Assembly: GCA_019915135.1 (NCBI GenBank)
Contig: JAHLMK010000030.1
Location: 1 to 64,000, forward strand
DNA from: Strobilurus pachycystidiatus
Lineage: Eukaryota > Basidiomycota > Agaricomycetes > Agaricales > Physalacriaceae
Direction of reading: 5' to 3'
Length of the DNA: 64,000 nucleotides
Made by a program: the position numbers and the translations under genes
Part shown: piece by piece, positions 1-11,085 of the stretch
Position numbering within the stretch: position 1 is the stretch's first letter
How the letters are laid out: the number at the start of each line of letters is the position of its first letter
Notes under the pieces: model-generated
The model's input: only the letters and a program-made list of their open reading frames with translations
The model's database searches: none
What the model was told of the DNA's origin: nothing

Positions 1-5
1 TGCGC

Positions 6-1836
6 TGATGTGCACGTTATTTTAGAGGCGTAGAATCACACCTAACAAACAACACAACTCTTAATACTCCGAATGAGAGTAAAGTTTCTGCGGTTTTGGA
101 ATATTGGGTTTTGCAATAGAAAATCGAGCTTGATTTACTACAACACTACACTTGAAAAACAAGGTTCTTGCGTAACAGAAACGTAGGTGTGCACAAAGTG
201 CGAGTTTGAAGGGGGTGGTAGGGATTTTGACCGATTGACAAATCGTCTGGTTTTCAGGGAACAATACACAAGCCTCTGACTGAACTTAAACTATGCGACT
301 TTCACAATCCTCGCGCTGGAGGGGTTGTATCAAGAACACGATAGTCTACTGCCACACTTGGTATGTTTCTTATAACCTCGGTAGGAGCTTATTCTTTGAG
401 TTTGAGTGTTTTGCGTGGGTTTTAGACCAAATCGTGCTCGAATTGCACTTGAACTCGCAAGAGGTTATGCTGGTTAACGCTTTTCGCGACTGAACGGTCC
501 TCTCTAGGGAAAGGCTGGCTCAGACTGCAAAGTCTCTGTAGTGTCTCTAGGGAGATACTATGCTCAGAAACACCGCCTCTAGTACGTTGAATTCAAGGAA
601 CTTTGCTCTTCGATTAAGTTCACTTTTGTTCTAAACCCTTGCTCTTAGTGCGTTAGGTTTGTTCTTTGGTTCTTAGGTTTGACTCGAATTCGAGTTTCTT
701 TGGGTGCGTGCAAATCGAATTCGATTTTGTACAGAGATAGATTACTACAGTAGAGCTTTGTGGGCTCGTGGCTGCGGGTCACTAAACTAAACTACTATAC
801 TGTATCGACGCTTCTTTTATACAAACTGGTCCCTACTGTACACTAATCTTAACTTACTAACTAATAGCCACTTGGAGTTAATTTCCGCGCTGTAGACACC
901 AGTCTAGGCGCTTCCATTTCCTTATTATGCCAGTTTATTCATGACGAACCCTCTAGAGTTGATCCACGTTGACTAATTTCAAGCTCGGATTGCAACATCC
1001 TTGCGTGCTATCGGTCGAATCTATCACATGGGGTTCATCTTCTCTTGGCTCTTAATTGTTCTGAATGCTTCTTTGCGACTCGGATTCTTCAGATTGCGTC
1101 ACCAATTCAGTCTCGATTATCTGATTGAGTCTAGAGCTTCATTTCGCTTAAGAATCCACTCTAAGATCCATGGTAGATCGTTGACTTGTTGTTCGCAATC
1201 TGTCTGCTTGTTCCAATCTCTACTGATTTCAGGTCAGATTTAATCACCTGAGATCTGAAGAAGCTTGGCTTCTTGATTCTTAACACTCTTGGCATACTGC
1301 GGATTATTCATGAAGAACACTTGATCATCTTTATCTTTATTGGCTTCTTCGAATAGCTCGGCTGTTACTCGATTTTGTGCTATCGTGGGTTCTAGACTTA
1401 GAATTCCAAGGGGATAGTTGTATCTTGTGATAACATTACTGGGCTTTCATCCCCATTTATGCTGACCTAGACCATTCTGTAGCTTAACCCCATTCTACTC
1501 ATCAGCAGGAAGTGAGCTAATCGAACTCTAATCGTCTATGAACAACACTGACAAAGTCGAGTCCGAATTACTTGGAACTCGAGTTCGTTTCTTAGACGAG
1601 TCCTCTTTAAGAATGTGTACGTGATGTTGACTTGATAAATCAAGTGGGCACTTTGGATGGTGATATTCGAAGATGAATTTCTCCTGGAGGCTCATTCTTG
1701 CCCTAATGAGGTCTCCGTATTATCACTGGCAATCTTATGGTCTCTCGTTAGATGTATCGTGCATTTCGGCTTCGAGTCTTATCTAGAAATCGCAAAATTC
1801 TCGGTTTCTAGGCTCAGGCGCGCATAAAGCGTGTCA
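6..1836 (-). repeat. 3' LTR of the retrotransposon
   Basis: This 1,831-base copy begins TGATGTG and ends GTGTCA on the plus strand. It repeats at 18566-20396 with a constant offset of 18,560, and I found no mismatch in the stretches compared. It holds two perfect copies of the TCGA-N2-TCGA palindrome (684-693 and 715-724). The short open frames inside it are the same in both copies only because the DNA is repeated; they show no sign of being genes. Confidence 0.97.
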
Positions 1837-1843
1837 TCTCCCT
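1837..1843 (-). other. Polypurine tract for plus-strand priming
   Basis: On the minus strand the seven purines AAAGGGA directly abut the TGACAC start of the 3' LTR. This is the position of the polypurine tract that primes second-strand synthesis in LTR retrotransposons. The run is short but continues, with two interruptions, as AAAGTTAAAGGGA. Confidence 0.7.
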
Positions 1844-2095
1844 TTAACTTTCGATATGTTGTCCGCAACATCAAGATCTTCACCCTGAACCATAATTCAT
1901 TTCGCTTATTTTTCTGGTTCTCTCTTCGGGTTTTGTCTGCACGGATGCAATCCCAACTCCAGTTGGCGCGAACAAAGCGCTCGCTGGGTCTTCGTGTTAT
2001 CTTTGCAACTTGGTTAAATAGTCGGCGGTTTCTGGTCGATTTGCCCCAGCACCTGCTAACCATTTCACCCTCGAAATTCTTCTACACTTCTCACA

Positions 2096-3694
2096 ATGCC
2101 TTCTCTTGTTTCCAAGAAATCGTGGACCGGAATCGTCAACCTTATCCCTGATGAGGCTCCCGACACCGTTCCCGAGCTAGTTGAACGTCGCCTCGCTGAT
2201 GGCAAAGCGCTCTTCATCCATATTAAATATTGGGATCCGCCTGCTACGGGTTTGGTTCCCGCCGTCTTGACGCTTTACAACAGCCTCTGTCCCTTGGTCC
2301 TTAAATCGGTCGAGTACATGGACCGCTCCAAGGCTTCCGCCAAGGATAAGGCCGCGTCTTTGGACATGGTCATCATCAAGGTTCTTGTGAGTCGATTTTC
2401 TCTTCTTATGAATTCGTGCTCGATTTTCTAAAATCTTTATAAGGGAGCGAACCTTCCCAAGGACAACGTCTCCGGTTGCATCTATCCCGAGAAGCTCGCC
2501 ACGTTTTCCTGCAATCTTCGCTCGTTCTTAGGTTTGGCGGTTTCCGAGTTGGGTGTCAGCCCTCACTTGCATACCGTTAACCTGGCCAACGTGCTTAACG
2601 CGTTCGTCATGACTTGCACCAAGAAGGGTACTATCGCGGCGGAAGCTGCCAGCCTTCCTTCGATCCATCCCCTCCATCCCAAATGGAAGAAACTCATCGA
2701 GGCTTCCTCTTCCAAGGGTAAGGAGAAGGCTAAATCTCCCGAACCCAAGGGTAAGAACAAGCTCAAGGTTCTGGTTCGTATTTCGATTTTCTGTGTTTCG
2801 AGTTCGAATTTCTTATGTCTTATGTTATAGAAGGCTTCTTCTTCTTCCACCGTTCTGGACGATCCTATTCGATTTGCCTCTGGCGACATTAGTAAATCTT
2901 CTTTTACTAATGGCTTCCAATGGGCTGATGATCATTCAGAAATGGGTGAAGTAAACTCTTCCGACTCCGAAGTAAGCTTCTGATGCCTTTTCGGTCTAGA
3001 TTACGAGGCTGATCTGGCTGCTTTTCTTAAACAGCTCTCCGTGGAGTCTTCCGACGAAGAGGATAGCGATGAAGAAGTGGTCGAGGTTGCTACACCTCCC
3101 GCTTCTACAGCCTCTGAAGCCGTGAGTTATTGGCTCTTTAGCTTTTCGAGCTCGATTTTTGACTTCTATATAGTCTGCTCGCTCGGTAAAATATCTTTAC
3201 TATGTGAAGTACCCGGCCTGGATACTAATTCTTCCTTGTATCACAAGGCTGTGGCGACGTCGGGATCCATTCCTACTGCTCAGTTGGAGACGGCTCCCAA
3301 GCGCAAGGCCACTGTTGCTCTTCCTGAATCCAAGAGGATGGCCAAGGCTCTTAAACCCGCTGGGTTTAACATCGAACCCGTCCTCATTGATCAGTTGTCT
3401 TCTAGTGAGTAACAAATTCGATTTCGATTTTGGGTGTATCTAACTCGAATTTGTTTCTTGACAGCCGCTCAGTTGGTCAACGCTTACCAAGGTGCCAGTT
3501 CTGCCATTGTTCGCAGAATGCAGATCTTGGCTGCGCTTCCCGCGGACTTGGCTCTTTCCGCGTCGATGGTAGCCGCGGAACACGGCTATCGCCACGAGTT
3601 GTCCTTGACCATGAACAGGGCTCACGGGGAGGTTCAAACCTTCCTGCGCACGAGGGACCTGTACCTGGCCGCGACTGATTCTTTGGTCCCTTAG
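2096..3694 (+). CDS. Retrotransposon cargo gene 1, unknown function
   Basis: I do not recognise this protein. The likely exons are 2096-2386, 2444-2773, 2831-2971, 3035-3121, 3248-3404 and 3465-3694. All join in frame to give about 411 residues. Introns are 57, 57, 63, 126 and 60 bases with GT donors; two acceptors are AAG rather than CAG or TAG, so those edges are less sure, and the 126-base intron might be two. The N-terminal 200 residues look globular. They are followed by a lysine/serine-rich stretch, an acidic serine-rich stretch (SSDEEDSDEE) and a basic segment, which suggests a nuclear protein. It lies antisense to gag-pol, so its introns would not be spliced out of the genomic RNA. 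Three introns carry the TCGA-N2-TCGA palindrome perfectly (2798, 3146, 3418). Confidence 0.7.
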
Positions 3695-4015
3695 ATCATC
3701 GGGAGCCAAGTCATCATTGATACTTCTTAGCATAAGTAATTGATGACTTGTTCTTTACAAAGTAACTAGTCGGAAATCTTGGCTTGAACTGTGACTAGTG
3801 TACCGGAGGCTTGGGGCTTACGCGACGGACCTTTATCTTTTTAGTCTACTCGCGCATGTATTATTATCTGTCGGTCTGCATATAGACATTCTTACTCTTG
3901 ATCTTGGATTCGATAATCGGACCCGAGAAATTCGGGTTCGATTATCTCCTATTGGTTTCTTTACTTAGGTCTTGGTTCTTTTCTTAATCGGTTTGGTACC
4001 TTTCTTCTCGATTCT

Positions 4016-4022
4016 TATAAAT
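4016..4022 (+). promoter_or_regulatory. TATA box of cargo gene 2
   Basis: TATAAAT lies 33 bases ahead of the cargo gene 2 start codon at 4055. The stretch 3695-4054 between cargo genes 1 and 2 otherwise holds only AT-rich sequence with partial TCGA motifs. This suggests cargo gene 2 has its own polymerase II promoter rather than depending on the LTR. Confidence 0.45.
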
Positions 4023-4054
4023 TTGATCTTTTCGAGTGGTGGACATTCATCACC

Positions 4055-5223
4055 ATGACTCAGATGAATTTCCCTTTTCTCTGCGAACTTAGGTTCCGCA
4101 ATCTTCACTCCAGCTTCGCCATTATTCCCGACGATGTTGCCGTGTTTCTCGAGGCTGAATTAGCGGTTGCGTCCGCTCTGGATCTTTATAGCGTACACCG
4201 CGACTTTGTGATGGTGGAACGAGAGCCCGACGGTAGCTTGGGCGACGTGGATCATCGAGAGACGGCTTTCCATACGGATCGTCATCTTTTCTTTGGTGGA
4301 CACCACGGTAACTTGGACGTTCCTACCTTGCGGTATATGGTGTATGTGCTGGTGAGAAAATCGAGCTAGCATTCCTTGTTCGAATTTCTCTGACTATCCT
4401 CCTAGCGACGCTACAGTAACTTATGGCGACATGTTGCCCCCGTTACTGCTCGTGGTGTGGAAAATAGCTTTTTGTCTATGTACATTCTCTGTTGGCATCT
4501 TGTGATGTCCTTCTTTCACGAGGAACCGCTTCGAGGATTGGACGGGGTTACTCTTCCCCATATCTTACCCGAGTCGATTATTCACTTGTCATTTGGTGAA
4601 TTTCGAGAGAAGTTCCTAGCGGTTACCATGCGATCTTTGGTATGTTATTTTTCTTGGCTTAGAAATTCGAGATCGATTTCTTATCACTTCATAGGAAACC
4701 GCGTTCTTTTCTACCGAACAATCATTGCCTCGGTACTTGAACACCATAATGTCACCCGAGGACGTCGAATGGATGCGCAGCATCCCTCCCTCCACGCGAG
4801 GCATTCCAGTGTACATTCGCGAGCTGATTACTTGGATTCCACGGTTCTATGAAGACCGGGTTCTTGACCCTATGCCTGGTAGTCAAGGACTATTTCGGGA
4901 TCGCGAGTTCAGTTTCTCTACTCTTCGCCAAGGTCTTAATGCTGCAGGCCCTATATATCCCACGTAAGCATTTGTTAGAAACTCGAATTCGAATTTCTGA
5001 CTTCTTTCTTAACAGGCTTATCGACCAGGATTTTCCCAATATACCTAAACGTTTTTGGGAAATTACTTGGTCAACTGCCTCTGCTGCGGACATTCGCCTC
5101 TTACAACACGTTGTAGCTTCCTTGTTGCCTGAACAACTTTATACTTTTTATACTAGGCTGTATAATAGAGGTAACAGTCCTTTGTTTCGACACTTTTGTA
5201 TAGAGCCACATTGGAGGGAGTAG
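4055..5223 (+). CDS. Retrotransposon cargo gene 2, unknown function
   Basis: I do not recognise this protein. Exons 4055-4351, 4406-4639, 4695-4963 and 5016-5223 join in frame to 335 residues. The introns (54, 55 and 52 bases) have standard GT..AG ends. The ATG sits in a good context (caccATG). The product looks like a soluble globular protein rich in aromatic residues and histidines, with no obvious signal peptide, membrane segment or catalytic motif. Like cargo gene 1 it runs antisense to gag-pol, so its introns can survive passage through a genomic RNA. Introns 2 and 3 each contain a perfect TCGA-N2-TCGA palindrome (4667 and 4983), and intron 1 has a split version. Confidence 0.75.
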
Positions 5224-5475
5224 TTACATTTCTTATATGTCTCCCTTTAACTTTGAATTGTTCGTACCGAATCGTTGAAATTCAACATGTCTTTTATCCA
5301 CATCAAGTTTCTACAATTCGATCTTGAATTTCTTATTTGCATCTTAATCTTTTTCGTTCTTCAAAGCGTTAGAAGCGTCAAGTAAAATTTTTAAAGTCTA
5401 CAAGAAATGCGTGTTTGTAAAAGAAAAAGTTAAAGTCCAGTAAGTAAAACTAGTCCGATTGTCTATTTTAGAAAA

Positions 5476-5485
5476 TCGAGCTCGA
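5476..5485. repeat. Palindrome at the 3' end of cargo gene 3
   Basis: A perfect TCGAGCTCGA lies one base beyond the TGA stop of cargo gene 3 (5487-5489). It sits within a longer near-palindrome, GAAAATCGAGCTCGAATC. Cargo gene 4 has the same arrangement at its stop codon. Confidence 0.8.
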
Positions 5486-5486
5486 A

Positions 5487-6945
5487 TCACTCCTTCGCTT
5501 TCTTCGCCTTCTTCAACTTCTTCTTCAGCTTGTCGATCTCTTCTTTTGCCTTCGTCAACTCTTCAGCCGCCTTGTCCAATTCGACATCCTTCTTGGATTT
5601 GTGCTTGAAGTAATCGTAGCGGCGCTTGGGCGGTGAACAAGTGTACCTTTTGACCCGGCAACGGTCGCAAGATACACAAGTCTTCGTCTTGACGGTGTCT
5701 GGGTGGTCCCGCTGATTCAGCATATACTCCCAAGTGCACTCTTGCCCTCGCTGCTCGCAGGTGAGACACTTGCGATCCACGTTGATCTTCTTCTGCATCG
5801 CCTTGTTGTCCAACACTTTGCCGTGCTTGTCCGCTTTGGACGGGCGGCTAGTGGAGGATTTCGGCTTCGAATTGGTCTTCGGTTTCTTGGGCTCTGGCGC
5901 TTCCTCTTCCTCCTCCACTGGGGTCGCGGCACGTTTTCGCTTTCGAATTCGTTTAGGCGCTGGCTGAGGGGAATGAGAAAGGGCCTTGGGCGTTGGCAGG
6001 GAATTCGAAGGCGAATTTCCTGGTTCGGGTTCCAACGCTTGCTTGGAAGTAGAAGCTATGGGGGTGCGCTGGACAGGGCATAAGAAAATCTCATTCAAAT
6101 TGAAGATATTCAAAGTCGATTTTCTTACCGGTGTCTCAGCTCTAGCTGGCTTCCCTTTTTCTTTCTCCATCCTTGCCTTCGCTTCGGCAGACTTCAACGG
6201 AGTGGGTCGAGGTCTAGGCTTGGGCGTGGAAAGGGGTGTGGAGGATTTCGGGGTCGAGTTTCTGGTTGTCAACTCCGATTCTTGATCTTCACTGTCCGTT
6301 TCTGAGGCGGACTCGTCTTCTTCATCGTCAAAGAAAATCTTATCTTTGTTAAGTAAGGAATTCGCGTTCGAATTTCTTTACTTACCTCTTCATTGAACAC
6401 TGTAGGCCGTTCCAGAGGCCACTCTTTTTCTTCTGCGATTTCTCGCATCTGTTTCAAGACAAGTTGCGGCTAGAAGGTTTTATTAGCTTCAGTCCGAATC
6501 TTGTCTATACTTGAATCTTTACCGAGCTCAGCAAAACCTCGTATTCTTGAACCATCCACTCAATGTCGATTTCATCTTCCCGCTCCGGTTCTCCTTGTGC
6601 AAGCGTCCAAACGAACCATAGCACGTAGGCTTCGAAAAGCAGGGCATCGACCTTTTCGATCTCGAATTCCAGTTGGAAGTCGAGCGGATTGATGGTGCTA
6701 GCATATCGAGCCGCGAATTCGTAGAAATGGTGTTTGGGCGCTAGCTTGCGCAACGAATCCGGGAAGTACCACAACTGAGCTGCAGTGGCTTGTGTGGAGA
6801 AGACGGGGACATAAATGAGGGGGTCCACATGTTTCCGGCCCAAGAACAAGAAGTTATGGCCCTTCGTGATGTTGACTCCGCCAACCCTAAGCTGTCCCTT
6901 GTTTTGAGTCTGGTCCATAGCGGCTACGATGTCTTTCATGGGCAT
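5487..6945 (-). CDS. Cargo gene 3: Zn2Cys6-like coiled-coil protein
   Basis: Exons 6945-6523, 6469-6386, 6338-6129 and 6068-5487 join in frame to 432 residues. An N-terminal globular domain of about 140 residues is followed by an acidic stretch, a proline/serine/lysine-rich linker, a cysteine-rich module and a C-terminal lysine/glutamate-rich coiled coil. The cysteine module reads C-x2-C-x6-C, 22 residues, then C-x2-C-x6-C. This matches the spacing of fungal Zn(II)2Cys6 DNA-binding clusters except for a longer linker, and an extra C-x2 precedes the second half. Cargo gene 4 has the same module with the same 22-residue spacing. I infer a dimeric DNA-binding protein; the target is unproven. It lies in the sense direction of the element yet keeps three introns. 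The acceptor at 6339 (AAG) is the least certain edge. Confidence 0.75.
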
Positions 6946-7060
6946 GGTGGTGGGAAGAAATTCGAGGTCGAAAAGGTGGAAATCGAAATCGAGGGTCGTA
7001 GTGCGAGTGGTAAGCGTCGTGGGGGGGGGGAAAAGAGTTTTTCAGACTCGAAGACCCAGC

Positions 7061-7067
7061 TTTTATA
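7061..7067 (-). promoter_or_regulatory. TATA box of cargo gene 3
   Basis: TATAAAA on the minus strand, about 116 bases upstream of the cargo gene 3 ATG at 6945. Two perfect TCGA-N2-TCGA palindromes (6962-6971 and 6983-6992) lie between it and the start codon, in the likely 5' untranslated region. Confidence 0.45.
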
Positions 7068-7712
7068 CGACACCGATTATCGCTTTCCGAGTACCCGACG
7101 GTGACAACTTCTTCTGACTCGAATTTCTAAGTCCGACATGCGCAGTTGCACACGTTTATGGATCAGCGCCTTCGAACGATCTAGATTCTTGCCTATTTAG
7201 GTCATAGATCTCATCTCCAGCGCTTCCTGACCCTTCTTAAGCACTTGATTTTGCCCTTTATTTCTAGGCTGATTATCTTGATATTCGAGCTTGAATATCT
7301 CTTCTTTTTCTTGGTAACTTTCTCTGGTGATAGCTAAGAAAATCGAGTATGATTTTCTTCAGTTCTCTAATCTTACAGCGTATTTTGCCAGTTTCATAGT
7401 GCTTTACTAGGCTCTGAAGCTTTTCTTTACTATGACAATTATGTTTCTTACTTGTCCAAATGTACCCAGGTCAAATCAAACTCGAATTGGCCCCCATCGA
7501 TTTTAAACTTTCCTTACCCCATTAGGCCGACAGTAAGGAATAGACCGTTTTTCACTTTGAAAAGTGATTCTGGTAGATATCGATGCCAGGATTCCAAATC
7601 TGAAGTCCGATCGTCGATTGGATCATTTTCCGCGCCAGAAAAGGCAAAATACTCCGTTTGGCCCCAAATTGACCGATTGGCTCCGTCTCACTTCCTAGAT
7701 CATTATAGGAGG

Positions 7713-7817
7713 ATACGGACTGTTTCATTTGAAGCTCCCAACACTCCGATACGGACTGTTTCATTTGAAGCTCCCAACACTCCGAAGGAGTGTTGTGAGC
7801 TTCGAAACAGTCCGTAT
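7713..7817. repeat. Direct repeat plus inverted arm, long hairpin
   Basis: A 36-base unit starting ATACGGACTGTTTC occurs twice in tandem (7713-7748 and 7749-7784). It is followed after two bases by a near-perfect inverted copy (7787-7817) ending ACAGTCCGTAT. RNA from either strand could fold into a stem of roughly 30 base pairs with a tiny loop. It lies in the 1.1 kb gap (7105-8245) between cargo genes 3 and 4, in which I see no gene. Confidence 0.85.
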
Positions 7818-8234
7818 CTTGGCAGGAAACCTTCTATGGGCCTTTTAAGGTCACTTCTTTAATATCTCTGCGTACGGCGCTCCCCAGGCTTCGTGCGAAA
7901 AAACTGAGGGGCTTATTTTTGATTTCGAACAACTTTCCAACTAAGCTCAAGTCAAACCGACCACACAATAAAGCGTTACAGTATTTCTTGATTTTTGACT
8001 TCGTTTGTACTCGTTTTTCGAAATTTCTTCGATTTTCTATCTTTTCATAGCTATTCGAACCCTTCTTTCTTATAGTGCTAAGCAAACCGAGAACGTTTTG
8101 TTTTTGGCTTATTCGAGGCTTACTGCACCCTAAGTCTGTCTAGTTCAAGAAAATCGTATATGAATTTCAACTAGGGGTAAGAAAAAGTTCAAGTCCCAAT
8201 AGTAAGTTAAAGTAATCCGACTGGTAATGTCAAA

Positions 8235-8244
8235 TCGAATTCGA
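8235..8244. repeat. Palindrome at the 3' end of cargo gene 4
   Basis: A perfect TCGAATTCGA lies one base beyond the TAA stop of cargo gene 4 (8246-8248), extended as AAATCGAATTCGATTT. The placement mirrors that at cargo gene 3. Confidence 0.8.
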
Positions 8245-8245
8245 T

Positions 8246-10446
8246 TTACTCTCTTGCTCTCTTCTTCTTATCCTTAGCCAACTTCTTTTCTAACTTCTTC
8301 TTGGCCTCTTTCTCCTTCTGCAGCTCTTCTTCCAAATCCTTGATGCGTCTTTCAGCATCCCTCAGCTCGGTACCCTTGCTTTCCAACGTATCCTTCATCT
8401 TTTCGAAGGCGGGTATCTTCTTGGCTTGGTGATAGAAGAAACCACCATCGACATCGGGTGGTTGGCACATTACTCGACGGTCATGGCAAGTGTCGCAAGA
8501 AATTCGAATCTTGACTTTGGCCGCCTGGGGTTCCCAAAGTTGCTCGTTAACCGCAACCCAAGTACATTCCCTGTGACCCTTCAAGCAATTCGAGCACGAA
8601 TTGAGGGTGTCAATTCGTTCTTGAACCTCCTTGTTAGTGTACACTGCCCCAGTACTGTCGATTTTCGTGGCCTTGGGTTCGTTCACCTTCGACTTCTTTG
8701 GACTCTTCTGCTTAGGTGGATCCTGAGTTCGATGAGAGTCGTCGTCAGTCTCCATACCCAATACTGGTCCCAAGTCGAGCTTCGCAGGGAGTTGGACTCT
8801 GGATGATGAGGCTACTGGTGGAGGGGTTGGAGGACGCGCGGGCGGAACAGTTTTCGAGCTCGATTTGCTCTTGTACTGTCGCTTGACCTTCTTTGGTGGT
8901 GGCGGCCCACGGTCTTCTTCCTCTTCTTCTAACGTTCTGGGTTCAGTAATGAACGACAGTTCGTTATATTTCTTCGAGTGTAAGTTAGTTTATAGAAATT
9001 CGAAATCGAATTTCTACTTACTCTCTTCTTGGTCTTTTCCAACTCGCTCTTTCTAGCGTTGGCTTTCTTTGTGGTCTTCTAAATCGACCAATTAAATCTA
9101 GCTCGAATAGAACTTCGAATTCGATTTTCTTACCTCTTTCATCTCCCTTGTTGGAGCTTCTACCATTGCCTTCGCCTGGTCCTTTTGCAAGGTTTTGGGC
9201 ACGGGCGCAGGTTCTTCTCTTTTTCGCATCTTCGGGACTTTATACATTTCTCTCCGGTACGAGATTGATTCAATTACCAGGTGCCAATCCTGGTCTTCGG
9301 GTCGACGTGTGAAAGGTTCTATGTTAAGATCCTGTCTTGCGTCGAAGTCGAAGAACTCTCTAAGTCCCGAGGTTGTCGGTTCTCTGTTGAACATCTTCTT
9401 CAGACCTTCGGATATCGCCTTGTCCAGCACGTAGTAAAACGAATTTTCGATTTCGATTTTCTCGAATGTTACCGCCTGCTGTAGCGATGTCCAAAAGAAT
9501 ACGTCGAAGTGGTTATGCGGGGGGATCTGCTGGTTGAAGTGCTCCATGGCTACTTCGTAAATCCGCCGCTTTCCAAGCACAATGTCCCCACACACGTCAT
9601 GTGAAGGTCGAATGCGGTACTTGCTGGGAAGATTTGTATTGCCGAAGTACAGGAACTTTGTTGGCGGTGTTTCGACGGCGGGGATAGGTCGATTGGAACC
9701 CTTCCCTTTCTCCAAGGCACCATTGACAGCTTTGGCCATCAACGAATCTAGACCGGCTAGGCGCCACCAACGGCTATTCGGGTCTGCTTTCTGGAACACT
9801 GGGTCGACTATCACTGCCGTTACCAGGTAACACCAAGACTTAGCCACATGTAGATCGCGGTTATCGATACCTTTTCGAATAAGGATTTCCTTGATCTTGT
9901 CCATGTTGCCTCGTATGAATTCCTGTCGTTCTAGTAGACTTAGGTTGAGTTTCCACCGATAGTCGACTTGGCTCGAGAACGCATAGGCATGAAGCTCTCC
10001 ATTGTTCTTTGGGTTGGTCCAGAACTTTTCGATTGGCATTAGAGCCATAAGCGGGGTCTTAGTTCGAAATGTTAACTAAGTAGAAAATCGAACTTCGATT
10101 TTCTACCTACCTCGTTTTCATGCGAACTGTCCCTTGTCTCTGGTTCCATCGCTGCGTCAACTGTCTATTGTCACAGTGATTAGCCTAATGAAAAGTCATG
10201 CTCGAATTTCTTACTCGAGCCTTTTCTTTTCCTTTTCTCGACTCTTTGTGCTGACCAGCTGGTTGCGACTAAAATCGAGTCAAGTCTTATTCGTATCTTC
10301 TCGATTTGACTTACTTCTTCAACGCTCAATCTTCCCATTCGTTTGCCCAGATCCTTTATTCTTTCAGCTCTACCTTGCCCACTTGACTGTGTAGGGATAG
10401 TTCGCTGCGAATCATAGGTCGACGTGGATGCAATAGGTTGAGGCAT
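8246..10446 (-). CDS. Cargo gene 4: Zn2Cys6-like coiled-coil protein
   Basis: Exons 10446-10315, 10268-10215, 10164-10111, 10057-9134, 9078-9022 and 8971-8246 join in frame to about 648 residues. The order is a short disordered N-terminus, a globular domain of about 300 residues, a lysine-rich linker, an acidic/proline-rich stretch, a cysteine module and a C-terminal coiled coil rich in lysine and glutamate. The module is C-x2-C-x6-C, 22 residues, C-x2-C-x6-C, as in cargo gene 3, and both have C-T-W after the third cysteine and P-P after the last. I read this as a duplicated DNA-binding family. All five introns (46-55 bases) hold full or partial TCGA palindromes, with perfect copies at 9000 and 9115; two more lie in coding sequence (8854 and 9447). 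Confidence 0.78.
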
Positions 10447-10539
10447 TGATGAAACTCGAGTTCGAAGTGGTGCAAGCTAGCCCGGGTAATCGTAAATATG
10501 GGGACGGAAAGGAAGCAAATCGAGTTCGGTGTCCTTTCC

Positions 10540-10545
10540 TATATA
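10540..10545 (-). promoter_or_regulatory. TATA-like box of cargo gene 4
   Basis: TATATA on the minus strand about 95 bases upstream of the cargo gene 4 ATG at 10446. A perfect palindrome (10456-10465) lies between it and the start. The remaining sequence up to the tRNA-like cluster (10546-11085) holds no gene I can support. Confidence 0.4.
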
Positions 10546-11085
10546 CCCCTCTGAACGATAAATCCGAGCACCCGACGAGCACAACTTCTTATGAGTCGAT
10601 TTTCGACTCCGATTTTTCTTTTACTCTGGAAAACGCTGATCTTTGCTGTGCGCCCTGCGCCAACGTTCCTGAATCTTTCCCAATTTGGTAATCAGGTCCG
10701 CCACGCACGTTTGTCTTCGCGCTTCTTACTTACTCTGGTACCAGTATCGGTTCCTAAGCCGATCTGAGGTCCAGATTTATTCATTTTGGGGTTTTTGGCG
10801 CATCAGATCTAGTAGATCCGAAAAATTTATTGTAATTTTCCTGTTTAATACACCATATATATCCCCTCTATTTTCTTTTGATGGTGTCCGCACCATCTAG
10901 TCTTACTCTTTAATCAACTTTCACCAAATCAACTTCGATTTGGTCGTCTGATTACCTCTCGAATTCAACATGAATTTTAATCTATGTTGATTTTCTTTCT
11001 TATCTGGGACCCACAAACGTCCATATACCACTTTTTGTTTTTCTTCACAATTCCATGGGACTCTGTGGTTTTATGATCTTCCACC

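Noticed and set aside
61..1243. Short open frames of 66-80 codons inside the LTR
   Set aside because: They recur in both LTRs only because the DNA is repeated. No codon bias, motif or start context supports them.
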